The notes under the pieces are model-generated. The model was given only the letters and a program-made list of their open reading frames with translations. It was not told the origin of the DNA and did not search any database. Positions 50,749-60,926 of a stretch of DNA of 64,000 nt are shown here, piece by piece (position 1 is the first letter of the stretch; each line of letters starts with the position of its first letter). The stretch is from positions 248,001 through 312,000 of the forward strand of contig NZ_FYEB01000005.1 in the NCBI RefSeq assembly GCF_900187445.1. Direction: 5' to 3'. A program made the translations under genes and the position numbers. This stretch comes from Pseudomonas sp. Irchel s3b2 (GTDB lineage: Bacteria > Pseudomonadota > Gammaproteobacteria > Pseudomonadales > Pseudomonadaceae).

Positions 50749-53553
50749 TTGACCCTTCCCCCCGAACAGGCCATTCATTTCGGCCCCTACCGGATTTACC
50801 CCGGACAACGTCTGATCATGGAGGCCGGCCAACCCCTGCGCCTTGGTCGGCGGGCCATGGACATTCTGTTGATCCTGCTGGAACACGCCGGGCATGTGGT
50901 GAGCAAGCAACAACTGATCGCCCTGGTCTGGCCCAAAAGTGTGGTGGAAGACATCAACCTGCGGGTGCACATGGCGGCCCTGCGCAAAGCCCTCGGTGAC
51001 GGTCAAGCGGGTCAGCGTTACATCGTCACCGTCGCCCAGCGCGGGTACAGTTTTGTCGCGCCGTTTTCCCTTGAGCCCATCCAACAACACCCGAAAAACG
51101 ACGCCAATGCGCCGGGTAGCCATAACTTGCCGATTCGCCGGACCCGCATGATCGGTCGCCAGGCTCTGGTCGACAGTCTGGTGACGCAACTGGCGCGGCA
51201 GCGCTTCATCACGCTCGTGGGCCCCGGCGGGATCGGCAAGACGACCGTGGCGCTGCGCGTTGCCGAGCAACTGATCGGTCACTATCGCGACGGCATTCGC
51301 CTGCTGGACCTCGCACCGATCAACGACCCTTTGATGATCACCACGCACTTGGCAACACTGCTGAATTTGTCCTTGCACGATGCCGAACCCATGAGTGGTC
51401 TCGCCACGTTCCTGCGCGAACGGCAGATGCTGCTGGTCATCGACAACTGCGAACACTTGATCGACGCCATTGCGTTGCTCAGCGAAAGCATCCTGCGCGC
51501 AGCGCCCCACGTGCACATTCTGGCCACCAGCCGCGAGAGCCTGCGGGCCGAAGGCGAATGCGTACAGCGCCTGGAATCGCTGGACTGCCCGCCGCCCATC
51601 GCCGTGCTCGACCGCGCTCAGGCCCTGGCGTTTTCGGCACTGCAATTGTTTGTCGAGCGGGCGATGGCCAGCCACGACAGTTTCGAACTGACCGACGATG
51701 AATTGCCACTGGCCATTGAAATCTGCCGGCGTCTGGACGGCATACCGCTGGCCATCGAACTGGCGGCAGCACAAGTGGGCAGTCTGGGATTGAATGGGTT
51801 GCTGTCGCAACTGCAAGGCAGCTTTCGCCTGCTCACCCAAGGTTGCCAAACGAACTTGGGCCGCCATCAGACTCTGCGTGCGACGCTGGACTGGAGCTTC
51901 GAACTGCTCAATGCCTGCGAACAAACCTGCCTGCGCCGATTGGGGGTGTTCCGTGGCGGTTTTACCCTGGAGTCAGCGGCCGCCGTGATCGTCGGCGAGC
52001 ACCTCGAACCCGGCGTGGTGTTCGCCTCGATCACCCAATTGGTCGCCAAGTCGTTACTGAACGTGGAAGTCGGCGACGAAGAAGTGTTCTACCGTCTACT
52101 CGATACCACACGTGGCTATGCACTGGAAAAACTCGCCGAGGCCCAAGAGCTGCCGGACACCCGTGAACGCCACGCCGAACGCTGCCTGGCCTTGATGCAG
52201 CAAGCCCAGGACGACTGGGAGCATATCTCGAGCGATCGCTGGACCGAGCGTTACGCCCGCGGCCTGGAAGACATTCGCGCTGCGCTCGATTGGGGCTTGA
52301 ATGCTCAAGGACTGCAGGCCTTGGCGATCCGCCTCGCTGCAGCCTCGACGCCGCTCTGGCAGGAACTGTCGCTGCTCAAGGAACACGGCGTGTACGTGCG
52401 CAAAGCCCTGGCATTGCTCGAAGCGACGCACCAGCCCTGTCCGCGTTTGATCATGACCCTCAAGCTTGCCCTCGGCAGTGCCTGTTACCACACCCTGGGC
52501 AGTAGCGCCGAAGCCGTCGAAGCGTTTGTCAGTGCCAAACACCTGGCCGAGCAGTGCAACGATGTGGCCAGCCAGCTCAAAGCGATTTCCGGGCGCTTGG
52601 CAGTTGATCTTAGTGGCGGCCACTACCAACAGGCCCTGGAGCAGAGCCGACAATTCGAGCGGGTGGGGCTGCACGGTAACGCGGTGTTGGCCCTCAGCAC
52701 CCAACGCTTGCGGGTTCTGGCCCTGCACTTTGCCGGGGATCAGGCTCTGGCGCGGGAGAATGTCGAACAGGTCATTCAATGCCTGGCCCAGAACGGTCAC
52801 CTCAACCGCTTCAGCTACTGCTTTGGCGTGCATTACGATCAGAGCGTCGCGGCCCTGACAATTCTGGCGCGCATTCTTTGGTTACAAGGGCACCCGGAAA
52901 AAGCCTGGCGCACCGCGCGGCAGGCGCTCGACATCGCGATTCAGATCAATCATGGCACATCCATCTGCTACACCCTGGCGCTGGCCGGTTGCCTGATCGC
53001 TCACTACAACGGCGACACTCCGGTTGCCCGCGAACTCCTGGGTCTGCTGCTTGAGCAAGCGCAGAAACACTCGGTGTCGCTGTTCCACACCTGGGCCAAA
53101 CATTACGCGCAGGTGATCGATACGGCCGAGGCGCCTTCGTCGCCGCGACCGAATACCGGGTTGATCAAGGAAATCATGGTCACGCTGGACAGCCGCTTCA
53201 TCGATGACGCGTTGCTGGAACGGGCCGAGAAAGGCGCGGCCGGCTGGAGCACCGCGGAAATTCTGCGAGCCCGGGCCGACGCGTTGCTGGCAGAGGATTG
53301 CCCGACCGGGGCCTGCGCGGCCGAGGCGGTGCTGCTCAAAGCTTTAGCCGTGGCAAAAACCCAGGGAGCGCTGGCCTGGGAACTGCGCAGCGCCACCTCA
53401 CTGGCTCAGCTGTGGCAGCGTCAGGGTCTGTTCCGGCAGGCCCATGAGTTGCTGGCGCCGATTTACCAGCGTTTCACCGAAGGCTTTGCCACACCGGACC
53501 TGACGAAAGTCCGTCGGTTACTCGATGAGCTGCAGCGACACTTGCCCGCCTGA
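50749..53553 (+). CDS. Winged-helix STAND ATPase regulator with C-terminal helical repeats
   Basis: The product has 934 residues from TTG 50749, seven bases after AGGAG; ATG 50725 has no ribosome site. Residues about 10-100 form an OmpR/PhoB-type winged helix (LGRRAMDILLILLEHAGHVVS ... RGYSFVAP). An NB-ARC/STAND ATPase follows with Walker A GPGGIGKTT and Walker B LLVIDNCEHL, and then about 450 residues of TPR-like helices. No receiver domain is present. It should be a ligand- or ATP-gated transcription factor. It converges on and overlaps its shorter paralog. Confidence 0.85.
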   Translation: MTLPPEQAIHFGPYRIYPGQRLIMEAGQPLRLGRRAMDILLILLEHAGHVVSKQQLIALVWPKSVVEDINLRVHMAALRKALGDGQAGQRYIVTVAQRGYSFVAPFSLEPIQQHPKNDANAPGSHNLPIRRTRMIGRQALVDSLVTQLARQRFITLVGPGGIGKTTVALRVAEQLIGHYRDGIRLLDLAPINDPLMITTHLATLLNLSLHDAEPMSGLATFLRERQMLLVIDNCEHLIDAIALLSESILRAAPHVHILATSRESLRAEGECVQRLESLDCPPPIAVLDRAQALAFSALQLFVERAMASHDSFELTDDELPLAIEICRRLDGIPLAIELAAAQVGSLGLNGLLSQLQGSFRLLTQGCQTNLGRHQTLRATLDWSFELLNACEQTCLRRLGVFRGGFTLESAAAVIVGEHLEPGVVFASITQLVAKSLLNVEVGDEEVFYRLLDTTRGYALEKLAEAQELPDTRERHAERCLALMQQAQDDWEHISSDRWTERYARGLEDIRAALDWGLNAQGLQALAIRLAAASTPLWQELSLLKEHGVYVRKALALLEATHQPCPRLIMTLKLALGSACYHTLGSSAEAVEAFVSAKHLAEQCNDVASQLKAISGRLAVDLSGGHYQQALEQSRQFERVGLHGNAVLALSTQRLRVLALHFAGDQALARENVEQVIQCLAQNGHLNRFSYCFGVHYDQSVAALTILARILWLQGHPEKAWRTARQALDIAIQINHGTSICYTLALAGCLIAHYNGDTPVARELLGLLLEQAQKHSVSLFHTWAKHYAQVIDTAEAPSSPRPNTGLIKEIMVTLDSRFIDDALLERAEKGAAGWSTAEILRARADALLAEDCPTGACAAEAVLLKALAVAKTQGALAWELRSATSLAQLWQRQGLFRQAHELLAPIYQRFTEGFATPDLTKVRRLLDELQRHLPA

Positions 53554-54996
53554 TATCCAGCGTGCCTGGCTGATGTAGCGCTCATAACGCCGTTCATAGG
53601 CGCGCAAGTAGCCACTGTGGTCGAGTTTCTTCAGGGCATAAGTGCGGGTGGTATTGAGGAAACGGTAACGGGTTACGCCGCTGCCCTGCTCCACCGACAG
53701 CAGCGATTTGCGCGCCAGGCTTTCCACCCCTTTAACCAGGCTGGCAGGCAACAGCACTGCGCAACTGATCACGCCAATTGCCACGTCCAGCGTGAACGCC
53801 ACTTTAAACACTGCCAGCCGCTGCAACACGGTTTGCTCCAAAGGGCTCAGCTGTTCATAGCTCCAGTCCAGTGCAGCTTTCAGACTCTGATGCCGTGGCA
53901 GAGCGGTGCGCCGGCCTTGAGTCAACAACTGTAAACAATTGCCGAGTTGCGCTTGCAACCCCACCAACGCCAACGCATCGATCTGCTCCGCCGCCAGTTC
54001 AATGGCCAGGGGCAGGCCATCCAGGCGCCGACAGATTTCGCGCACCGCGTTGAGATCCTGTTGGCGCAGGGTAAACCCTTGCTGACGGGCTCGGGCGCAA
54101 CTGACCAATAGCTGCACCGCCGAATACCCCATGGCCTCGGCCACGTCATATATAGCGCAGGCTGGCGGCACTGCCAGGGCCGGTACAGGCAGCAGCGTTT
54201 CCCCCGCCGCTTGCAGGGGTTCGCGACTGGTGGCGAGGATCGACAGCCGTGGCGCCGAGGCCAGCAGATTGTCCACCACTGTCCGACAACGTTCGAGCAG
54301 GTGATCGCAATTGTCGAGCAGCACCAAGGCATGCCGTTGCACCAGCGCCGCCCCATCGACGTCCAGTTCCAGCATGCGCGATAGATGCTCGACGAATTGC
54401 GCCGGGTCATCGATGGCCGCCAGATCAACCCTCCAGACACCGTCCTGATAGTGCTGCAACAGCAACTCGGCCACGCGCAATGCCACGGTGGTTTTGCCGA
54501 TACCGGCGGGACCAATCAGAGTCATGAGACGTCGAACCGGCAACTGCCGGACCACACTGCCGACGATCGAGTCGCGACCGGTCACCGGAGTGAGCCGCGC
54601 CGGCAGGTTGTGCAGAGGCTTGTGCACCGTTTCGACCGGCACCGGCATGCCTGTCCCGTCGCGTTGTACCGGGGCGATGAAGCTGTAGCCGTGCTGGGGA
54701 ATATTGACGATGTAACGCTGCCCGTTCTGGCCATCGCCAAGTGCCCGGCGCAGGGCGGCGATGTGCACGCGCAGGTTGATTTCTTCGACCACTGAGGTCG
54801 GCCAGACATGGGTAATCAGCGCTTCCTTGCTCACCACTGAACCTGCGCGTTCGACCAGCACCTGCAAAATATCCAGGGCTCGCCCACCCATACGCAGCGG
54901 GCGATCCCCCTGAAGGATCAGTCGCTGACGCAGGTGAAACGCGTAGGGTCCGAACCGCAGCACCGCATCGCTATTTATATCTCTGAGGCTGTTCAT
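53518..54996 (-). CDS. Winged-helix STAND ATPase regulator without helical repeat domain
   Basis: The product has 492 residues. It repeats the layout of the neighbour for its N-terminal half: winged helix (MGGRALDILQVLVERAGSVVS ... HGYSFIAP), Walker A GPAGIGKTT at about 165-173 and LVLLDNCDHLLERC for Walker B. It ends after the ATPase/arm region, lacking the TPR half. Its last 12 codons overlap the last 12 of the convergent gene. It is either a natural short form or a truncated one. Confidence 0.83.
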   Translation of the reverse strand: MNSLRDINSDAVLRFGPYAFHLRQRLILQGDRPLRMGGRALDILQVLVERAGSVVSKEALITHVWPTSVVEEINLRVHIAALRRALGDGQNGQRYIVNIPQHGYSFIAPVQRDGTGMPVPVETVHKPLHNLPARLTPVTGRDSIVGSVVRQLPVRRLMTLIGPAGIGKTTVALRVAELLLQHYQDGVWRVDLAAIDDPAQFVEHLSRMLELDVDGAALVQRHALVLLDNCDHLLERCRTVVDNLLASAPRLSILATSREPLQAAGETLLPVPALAVPPACAIYDVAEAMGYSAVQLLVSCARARQQGFTLRQQDLNAVREICRRLDGLPLAIELAAEQIDALALVGLQAQLGNCLQLLTQGRRTALPRHQSLKAALDWSYEQLSPLEQTVLQRLAVFKVAFTLDVAIGVISCAVLLPASLVKGVESLARKSLLSVEQGSGVTRYRFLNTTRTYALKKLDHSGYLRAYERRYERYISQARWISGGQVSLQLIE

Positions 54997-55181
54997 GCAC
55001 GTTCATGCGCTGAAAACCTGGCCCGGCTCAAGGTACTGCAACATCCATCGCACCGGTCCATCCAGGTTCCCGCACCTCCATGGTAAAGAGTTCACGGGTA
55101 TCTTGGCAGGCATGAGTTACGGAACAACGGCCATGGGAGGAGCATCACGGCCATCGCGGTGCGCGTGACGGACAACGCCAC

Positions 55182-56132
55182 CTAACTGAACTGTTCGCGG
55201 TATTGAGTGGGGGTCAGGCCGAGCTTTTCACTGAACAGAAAACGCATATGCCGCACGCTGCCAAAACCACTTTTATAGGCCACGGTCTTGAGCGGCAGGT
55301 CACTGGTTTCCAGCAGATTCCTGGCGCAGTCGATGCGCGCACTTTGCAGAAACTCCATTGGCGTCATGTTCACTTCCCGGGCGAAAACCCGGGCGAAGTG
55401 CCGCGCACTCATGTTCACCAGACTGGCCATGCGTTCAATGCTGAACGCTTCATCGAGGTGTTCGAGCACATGGTTCTGCACCCGGGTGATCGGCGTTTCT
55501 TGAGGTGCCACTGCTGCCATCAACGGACTGAACTGTGCCTGCCCGCCCTGACGCTTCATCACCACCAGCAACACTTTGGCAACGTCCTGGGCGACTTTCT
55601 TGCCGTGGTCCTCGGCAACCACTGCCAGCGCCAGGTCGATGCCTGCAGTGACACCGCCGGAAGTGATGAGATTGCGGTCCTGCACGTAAATCTGATCGGT
55701 CTCGACAGTTGCCTTGGGAAAGCCTTTGATCAGGCGTTCGGTGTAATGCCAATGCGTGGTCACGCGATAGCCGTCCAGCAGCCCGGCATGCCCGAGGACG
55801 AACGCACCGGTGCAGATCGAGCCATAACGGTTGGCCCGGCTGACAGCGCCCTGAAGCCAGCCCAGCAACGGTGGATGTTTTTCGTTGTAGGCTCCCGGCC
55901 CGCCCGGCACCAGTAACAAGTCATAGCGTTCGTTCGCCTGATCGATATGCAAATCGGCCTGAACATTGACGCCATTTGAGGCTCGTAGCGCACCCGGCTC
56001 GGTGCCAATGGTCGACAGCTCATAACGGTCGCCCGGTGCCAGATAACGATTGGCGATGGAAAACACCTCCATGGGACCGGCCATGTCGAGCAGGAGAAAG
56101 TCGGGGAACAGCACCATTGCCACGGTTTTCAT
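55182..56132 (-). CDS. GlxA family regulator (DJ-1/PfpI plus AraC domain)
   Basis: The product has 316 residues. The N-terminal about 180 residues are a PfpI-like domain with nucleophile-elbow GSICTGAFVLGHAGLL and HWHYTERL, and the C-terminal about 100 residues are an AraC helix-turn-helix pair (FSIERMASLVNMSARHFARVF and LPLKTVAYKSGFGSVRHMRFLF). This architecture is the GlxA/ArgR-like amidase-domain regulator group. It is divergent from the pirin gene, which it may control. Confidence 0.9.
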   Translation of the reverse strand: MKTVAMVLFPDFLLLDMAGPMEVFSIANRYLAPGDRYELSTIGTEPGALRASNGVNVQADLHIDQANERYDLLLVPGGPGAYNEKHPPLLGWLQGAVSRANRYGSICTGAFVLGHAGLLDGYRVTTHWHYTERLIKGFPKATVETDQIYVQDRNLITSGGVTAGIDLALAVVAEDHGKKVAQDVAKVLLVVMKRQGGQAQFSPLMAAVAPQETPITRVQNHVLEHLDEAFSIERMASLVNMSARHFARVFAREVNMTPMEFLQSARIDCARNLLETSDLPLKTVAYKSGFGSVRHMRFLFSEKLGLTPTQYREQFS

Positions 56133-56346
56133 GGATTGGACATCACTGATATCAGGGGAATAGAGAACATAGGCTCAGCACCGAGCATTATGGCCAAATG
56201 TAACAGCAAGGATACGTGAACTCGCGCCTAAAACTGTCAACTTGAAAGAGACAGTATTTCAATTTTCATCTACTTATTGCATTCAACGGTAAACATTAAC
56301 CTTCTCCTCACTCGGACGAATTCACGTCCTGACAGGAGATTTCATC

Positions 56347-57069
56347 ATGCTGACCCTTCGTAAAGCTTCGGATCGCGGCGCAGCCAATCACGGTTGGTTG
56401 AAGTCCTTCCATACTTTTTCCTTCGCCAATTACCGCAACCCGCGAGAGCAGGGTTTTTCTGACCTGCTGGTGATCAACGACGATCGCGTGGCGGCCGGCA
56501 AAGGTTTTGGTCAGCACCCTCACCGCGACATGGAGATTTTTTCCTATGTGCTCGAAGGCGCCCTGGAACACAAGGACACCTTGGGCACCGGTTCGGTGAT
56601 CCGTCCCGGCGACGTGCAGTTAATGAGCGCCGGCAGCGGCGTCGCGCACAGCGAATACAATCACTCGGCGACACGCCCGGTGCACTTCCTGCAAATCTGG
56701 ATCGTGCCGGATGTCAGCGGCGCCAAACCGCGTTACCAGCAAGAGCATTTCAGCACGCAGAAAAAACGCGGGCGCTTGCAACTGATCATCTCCCCTGACG
56801 GGGCCAACGGTTCGCTGAAAGTCCGGCAGGATGCGCGAGTGTATGCCGGACTGATCGACGGCAAGGAAAGCGCTACGCTGGAACTGGCCGCCGATCGCTA
56901 TGCCTATGTGCATGTGGCGCGTGGCAGCGTCGAGTTGAATGGCGTGCAGTTGCAGGAAGGTGATGGTGTGCGGGTTCGGGAAGAACAGGTGCTGACCTTG
57001 AGTAATGGCGTGGATGCCGAGGTGCTGGTGTTTGATTTGCGGCCGCAAGAGTTGCCGGAAATGCCTTGA
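56347..57069 (+). CDS. Pirin family protein (YhhW-like)
   Basis: The product has 240 residues with ACAGGAG before the ATG. It is a bicupin of the pirin family; metal ligands lie in FGQHPHRDMEIFSYVLEG (two His) and GVAHSEYNH (His and Glu). Members of this type show quercetin 2,3-dioxygenase activity in vitro. It is divergent from the GlxA-type regulator and followed by a terminator-like hairpin. Confidence 0.9.
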   Translation: MLTLRKASDRGAANHGWLKSFHTFSFANYRNPREQGFSDLLVINDDRVAAGKGFGQHPHRDMEIFSYVLEGALEHKDTLGTGSVIRPGDVQLMSAGSGVAHSEYNHSATRPVHFLQIWIVPDVSGAKPRYQQEHFSTQKKRGRLQLIISPDGANGSLKVRQDARVYAGLIDGKESATLELAADRYAYVHVARGSVELNGVQLQEGDGVRVREEQVLTLSNGVDAEVLVFDLRPQELPEMP

Positions 57070-57074
57070 CCCCT

Positions 57075-57109
57075 GTGATCTGACCCCAAATTTTGGGGGG
57101 GCAGATCAC
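57075..57109 (+). terminator. Hairpin after the pirin gene
   Basis: GTGATCTGaCCCCAAA is mirrored by TTTGGGGgggCAGATCAC, a stem of about 15 pairs with small bulges, five bases after the stop codon. It has no T-tract and sits next to a REP pair. Confidence 0.55.
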
Positions 57110-57111
57110 TG

Positions 57112-57200
57112 TGTAGGAGCGAGCTTGCTCGCGAAGGCGTCGGGTTGCCAACATCAATGTTGAATGACATACCGCCTTCGCGAGCAAGCTCGCTCCTACA
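57112..57200. repeat. Inverted REP pair
   Basis: TGTAGGAGCGAGCTTGCTCG and following bases are mirrored exactly by CGAGCAAGCTCGCTCCTACA ending at 57200. It lies between the convergent pirin and ABC-exporter genes. Confidence 0.9.
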
Positions 57201-57226
57201 GGGGGGTGAGGTGTCTTTTGGAGGCG

Positions 57227-59038
57227 CTACCGATAACCACGGGCCTGCACGCTGAACAGCTGCGCATAGCGCCCGCCCGCCGTGACCAGACTGTCGTGAT
57301 CGCCTCGCTCAAGGATCGAACCCTGGTCCAGCACGATGATGTGGTCAGCATTGCGCACGCTGGAGAACCGGTGAGAAATCAACAACGTCATACGGCCTTC
57401 AGTGTGTTGACTGAAATGCTCGAACACTGCCGCTTCCGCCGCTGGGTCCAGGGCCGAGGTCGGCTCATCCAGAATCAGGATATCGGCATCGCGGCGCATG
57501 TAGGCGCGAGACAAGGCGATCTTTTGCCATTGCCCACCGGACAACTCCTGCCCACCGGCAAACCACCGTCCCAGTTGCGTGGCATAACCGCGATCCAGAC
57601 GCTCTATAAAGGACGCGGCCATGCCCTCATCGGCTGCTTTCTGCCAACGCACTTGATCGTTGAACGCCAACGTATCGCCCACACCGATGTTCTCGCCCAC
57701 GGAGAACTGATAGCGGATGTAATCCTGGAAGATCACGCCGATGCGCCGTCTCAGCGCCTCTTCGTCCCAGGACTGCAAATCGCTGCCGTCCAGCAAAATA
57801 CGTCCCTGATCGGGGCGATACAGCCGAGTCAGCAACTTGATCAGCGTGGTTTTGCCTGAACCGTTTTCCCCCACCAGCGCAACGCTGTGTCCGGGCATCA
57901 GGTGCAGATCGATGCCCTGCAAAGCGGCGCGGCTCGCCCCCGGATAACGGAAACCGACGTTCTCGAAACGCAAACCATCGCCGGGCACCGCGCCCACGGT
58001 AAGGCTTCCGCTATCGGCAATGACCGGCTCGGCCAAATACTCGTAGAGGCTCGACAGGTAAAGGCCATCCTCATAGAGACCGCTGATTGCGCTCAAGCTG
58101 CTGCTTACGGCAGCTTGCCCCTGCTTGAACAGCACCAGGTACATGGTCATTTGCCCGAGGCTGATACTGCCGTGAACGGTATCGACCACAACCCAGGCAT
58201 AGGCCAGATAAAACGCAGCGGTGCCCAGCAGTCCCAGTACAAAACCCCAGCCATCGCGACGCAGCGTCAGGCGCCGGTCTTCGGCATAGAGACGAGCGAA
58301 CGTGTCCCGATAACGCTGCAACAGCAGCGGCGCGAAGCCGAACAGCTTCACCTCTTTAATGTAGCCTTCATGGGAAAGCAGCGTCTCGATGTAGTTCTGC
58401 TGCCGACTCTCCGGCGCCCGGCGCGTGAACAGCCGAAAGGCATCCCCGGAAAAGTGCGCCTCGGCAAAGAACACCGGCAACGCCCCAACCACCAGCAGCA
58501 CCAGCGCCCACGGCGAAAAATGCACCAACAACACACCGAAGCTGATCAACACGATCAGGTTCTGGATCAGCCCCAGCGACTTCATCACCAGCGCCAGCGG
58601 CCGGGTCGATGCCTCGCGCCGCACTCGAACCAGCTTGTCGTAGAACTCGGAATTCTCGAACTGCACCAACGATAACGTCTGGGCCTTCTCCAGAATCATC
58701 GTGTTGACCTTCTGCCCCAACTGCACCCGCAACAGCGACTGCTGAACCGACAGTGCGCGCTGTGTCCCGGACAACAACGCAAGCACGCCCGCTTCAAACA
58801 GCACATACCGCACAACCGGCCATAGCGGTGCACTGCCCTGCTGGGTGTGCAACTGCATGGCGGCGACTACGGCGTCGACAATCCGCTGCCCCAGCCAGGC
58901 CGCCAGCGCCGGCAGCACACCGGCAATCAGCGTCGCCAGTACCAATCCCAGAAACAACCCACGGGACGTTTCCCAGACCAGCAACAAGGCACGTCTCGCC
59001 TGGTCGAACAAAGAGACGAAACGGGTCAGGATGGGCAT
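57227..59038 (-). CDS. ABC exporter, fused permease and ATPase
   Basis: The product has 603 residues from the ATG at 59038 (MPILTRFVSLF). Six membrane helices in the first about 320 residues are followed by the ATPase with Walker A GENGSGKTT, signature LSGGQWQK, Walker B ILILDEPTSALDP and switch His in LISHRF. It is a half-transporter acting as a homodimer. It is closest in style to peptide or antibiotic exporters of the MsbA/LmrA class; the substrate is unknown. Confidence 0.88.
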   Translation of the reverse strand: MPILTRFVSLFDQARRALLLVWETSRGLFLGLVLATLIAGVLPALAAWLGQRIVDAVVAAMQLHTQQGSAPLWPVVRYVLFEAGVLALLSGTQRALSVQQSLLRVQLGQKVNTMILEKAQTLSLVQFENSEFYDKLVRVRREASTRPLALVMKSLGLIQNLIVLISFGVLLVHFSPWALVLLVVGALPVFFAEAHFSGDAFRLFTRRAPESRQQNYIETLLSHEGYIKEVKLFGFAPLLLQRYRDTFARLYAEDRRLTLRRDGWGFVLGLLGTAAFYLAYAWVVVDTVHGSISLGQMTMYLVLFKQGQAAVSSSLSAISGLYEDGLYLSSLYEYLAEPVIADSGSLTVGAVPGDGLRFENVGFRYPGASRAALQGIDLHLMPGHSVALVGENGSGKTTLIKLLTRLYRPDQGRILLDGSDLQSWDEEALRRRIGVIFQDYIRYQFSVGENIGVGDTLAFNDQVRWQKAADEGMAASFIERLDRGYATQLGRWFAGGQELSGGQWQKIALSRAYMRRDADILILDEPTSALDPAAEAAVFEHFSQHTEGRMTLLISHRFSSVRNADHIIVLDQGSILERGDHDSLVTAGGRYAQLFSVQARGYR

Positions 59039-59259
59039 TGGACAATGGTCTCGGTTGGCGGATGTCGCGGCAGGCTTTACAGTACGCAGGAACAAGCCAT
59101 CGACTTCAGGGAATATGACGCGATAAGGCTGGCCTCACCCCTCATAAAAACATCTAAAAAAACACCGTCACTCGCCACGTTTTAGCGCTTTGCTATGGAG
59201 AGTTAATGCCCATCGGAACTTCCAGCCGATGCGCCCCTCTCTATAGGCAGGAGCAAAAC

Positions 59260-59673
59260 ATGAAAATCAATCCTTACCTGATCTTCAACGGCGACTGCAA
59301 GGCCGCTTTCACGTTCTACGCCAAAAGCCTGCCAGGCCAGATAGAAGTCATGATGACCTTCGGCGAAACCCCGGCGTGCGACCATGTGCCGACGAACTGC
59401 CATAACCTGATCATTCATACGCGTCTGTTGGTCGGCGATCAGGCAATCATGGGCTCCGATACCACACCTGATCGCCCTACCGCTGGCATGAGCGGTTGTT
59501 CGGTTTCGTTGAATGTCGACAGTGTGACTGAGGCAGAGCGGGTGTTTGCTGCATTGGCGGAAGGCGGCAGTATTCAAATGCCATTGGAAGCGACGTTCTG
59601 GGCGGCACGTTTCGGGATGCTGGTCGATCAGTTTGGCGTGTCATGGATGGTTAATTGCGAAAAGGATCAATGA
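59260..59673 (+). CDS. VOC family protein (PhnB-like glyoxalase fold)
   Basis: The product has 137 residues from the ATG at 59260 with AGGAG upstream. It belongs to the PhnB/YjdN-like branch: INPYLIFNGDCKAAFTFYAKSL at the start, MGSDTTPDR in the middle, and WAARFGMLVDQFGVSWMVN at the end. Metal or substrate binding cannot be judged. Confidence 0.85.
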   Translation: MKINPYLIFNGDCKAAFTFYAKSLPGQIEVMMTFGETPACDHVPTNCHNLIIHTRLLVGDQAIMGSDTTPDRPTAGMSGCSVSLNVDSVTEAERVFAALAEGGSIQMPLEATFWAARFGMLVDQFGVSWMVNCEKDQ

Positions 59674-60173
59674 GCGGCTTACCACCGGTTACCACTTAAA
59701 AATTTGCTGGCACTTTAGTGTCAATTCTGGGTTTTTTTTCAATAACCCAACAAAACAACTACACGTTCACAAATTCAGCCCTTGACATAAATATTACGAC
59801 TGTAATGCAAAATAACTCAATTAATATAGCGCTCCGTTCCGTTCGCCCTAGAAAGAGGCGATCGTTGCACCCGACGCCTCCTCAACGTGCACCTAGAACA
59901 CCGTGGAATATCCTTATAAATCAACTGCAATTTTCAAAAATGCGGACTGGTGCACAGTTCATACGCAAGACTTCTCGGTTGTGCTTCGTTCTGCAGCCAG
60001 ATGGGCGATTTGCCATACCACAAAAACAACCGGGCTTAAGCCTCGGCACTTGCCTATGTCATTGAATCAGCTAAAACTACTGATGATGTGGGACGCGCGT
60101 TCTCGATGGAAAATGTTAGAAAACGTCAGATAGCGTCAGTATTTTGTGTATTAAGATTGCAGCGCCAGCACAT
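59674..60173. other. AT-rich non-coding stretch
   Basis: The 500-base gap contains a weak terminator-like TGGGTT/AACCCA hairpin with T-run at 59728-59749, and marks the sharp drop in GC that lasts to about 62,900. No gene or known RNA is seen; promoters of the regulator trio should be here. Confidence 0.4.
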
Positions 60174-60917
60174 ATGAGTAATTTACGGATGAATACTGAG
60201 AGCAAAATCGAAGATAGCCAGAGAGACACTCTCGCTATTGGGTACACTTGGCGCTCGGCAGAGAAACTTCAACAGTTATTTGCACCAAACCTCACACATG
60301 TTTATACACTGGCTCATTCAAACTCGCCAAGTCCGGATATCGAAACGCAAACACTCGATACCGTACTGATCGACATTGAAAGCCCCTCCCTGCTTAATGA
60401 CTGCCTGGCACTGATCAAGAAGCTACGTGCGAACCCGGAAGAGCTGGCCATTATCGTTGCAATCAATTATCGCTCTCCGCAAACTAAAATTGAATGCTAC
60501 ATGGCCGGCGCCGATCACTGCATCAATGTACCTAACGATCAGGATGAAAAAGCCAGGCTACTATCAGAGTTGCTCGAAACTCCTGAATGGCAATCCAGCG
60601 TCAAGTTGACCCTGGACCCAACATGCCTGCACTTATACAACAACGAATACAAACTGGATCTGGCCTATCAGGAAATGAAAGCCCTGGATGCGCTTATTAA
60701 CGCAGAAGGCAATATCCTGCACCATGATTGCATGGCCGAATCAATGGGTTTGAATATAAAACTCTATGACTCACGTGTCCTGGAGAAATCCATTAGTCGG
60801 CTTCGAAATAAAATCAAAAAACACTTTGGCATTAACATCATCCACAGTGTTCGCGGTTATGGCTATCGATTGCTTCGAGGCGTCATATCAGCCAACTCGG
60901 TAAACTTTCACTCTTAA
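60174..60917 (+). CDS. Response-regulator-like winged-helix protein 1
   Basis: The product has 247 residues from ATG 60174 (another ATG at 60189). The first about 125 residues resemble a receiver domain: TVLIDIESPS places an Asp where the phosphoacceptor lies, and YMAGADHCINVP is the usual AGADxYxxKP region with Lys lost. The C-terminal part is an OmpR-like winged helix (LDLAYQEMKALDALI ... IIHSVRGYGYRLL). Without the conserved Lys it may work without phosphorylation. It heads a three-gene cluster. Confidence 0.75.
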   Translation: MSNLRMNTESKIEDSQRDTLAIGYTWRSAEKLQQLFAPNLTHVYTLAHSNSPSPDIETQTLDTVLIDIESPSLLNDCLALIKKLRANPEELAIIVAINYRSPQTKIECYMAGADHCINVPNDQDEKARLLSELLETPEWQSSVKLTLDPTCLHLYNNEYKLDLAYQEMKALDALINAEGNILHHDCMAESMGLNIKLYDSRVLEKSISRLRNKIKKHFGINIIHSVRGYGYRLLRGVISANSVNFHS

Positions 60918-60926
60918 AGGGATTCA

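Noticed and set aside
50614..51924. 436-codon minus-strand open frame over the winged-helix ATPase
   Set aside because: It overlaps the conserved wHTH and P-loop coding sequence and is a shadow frame.
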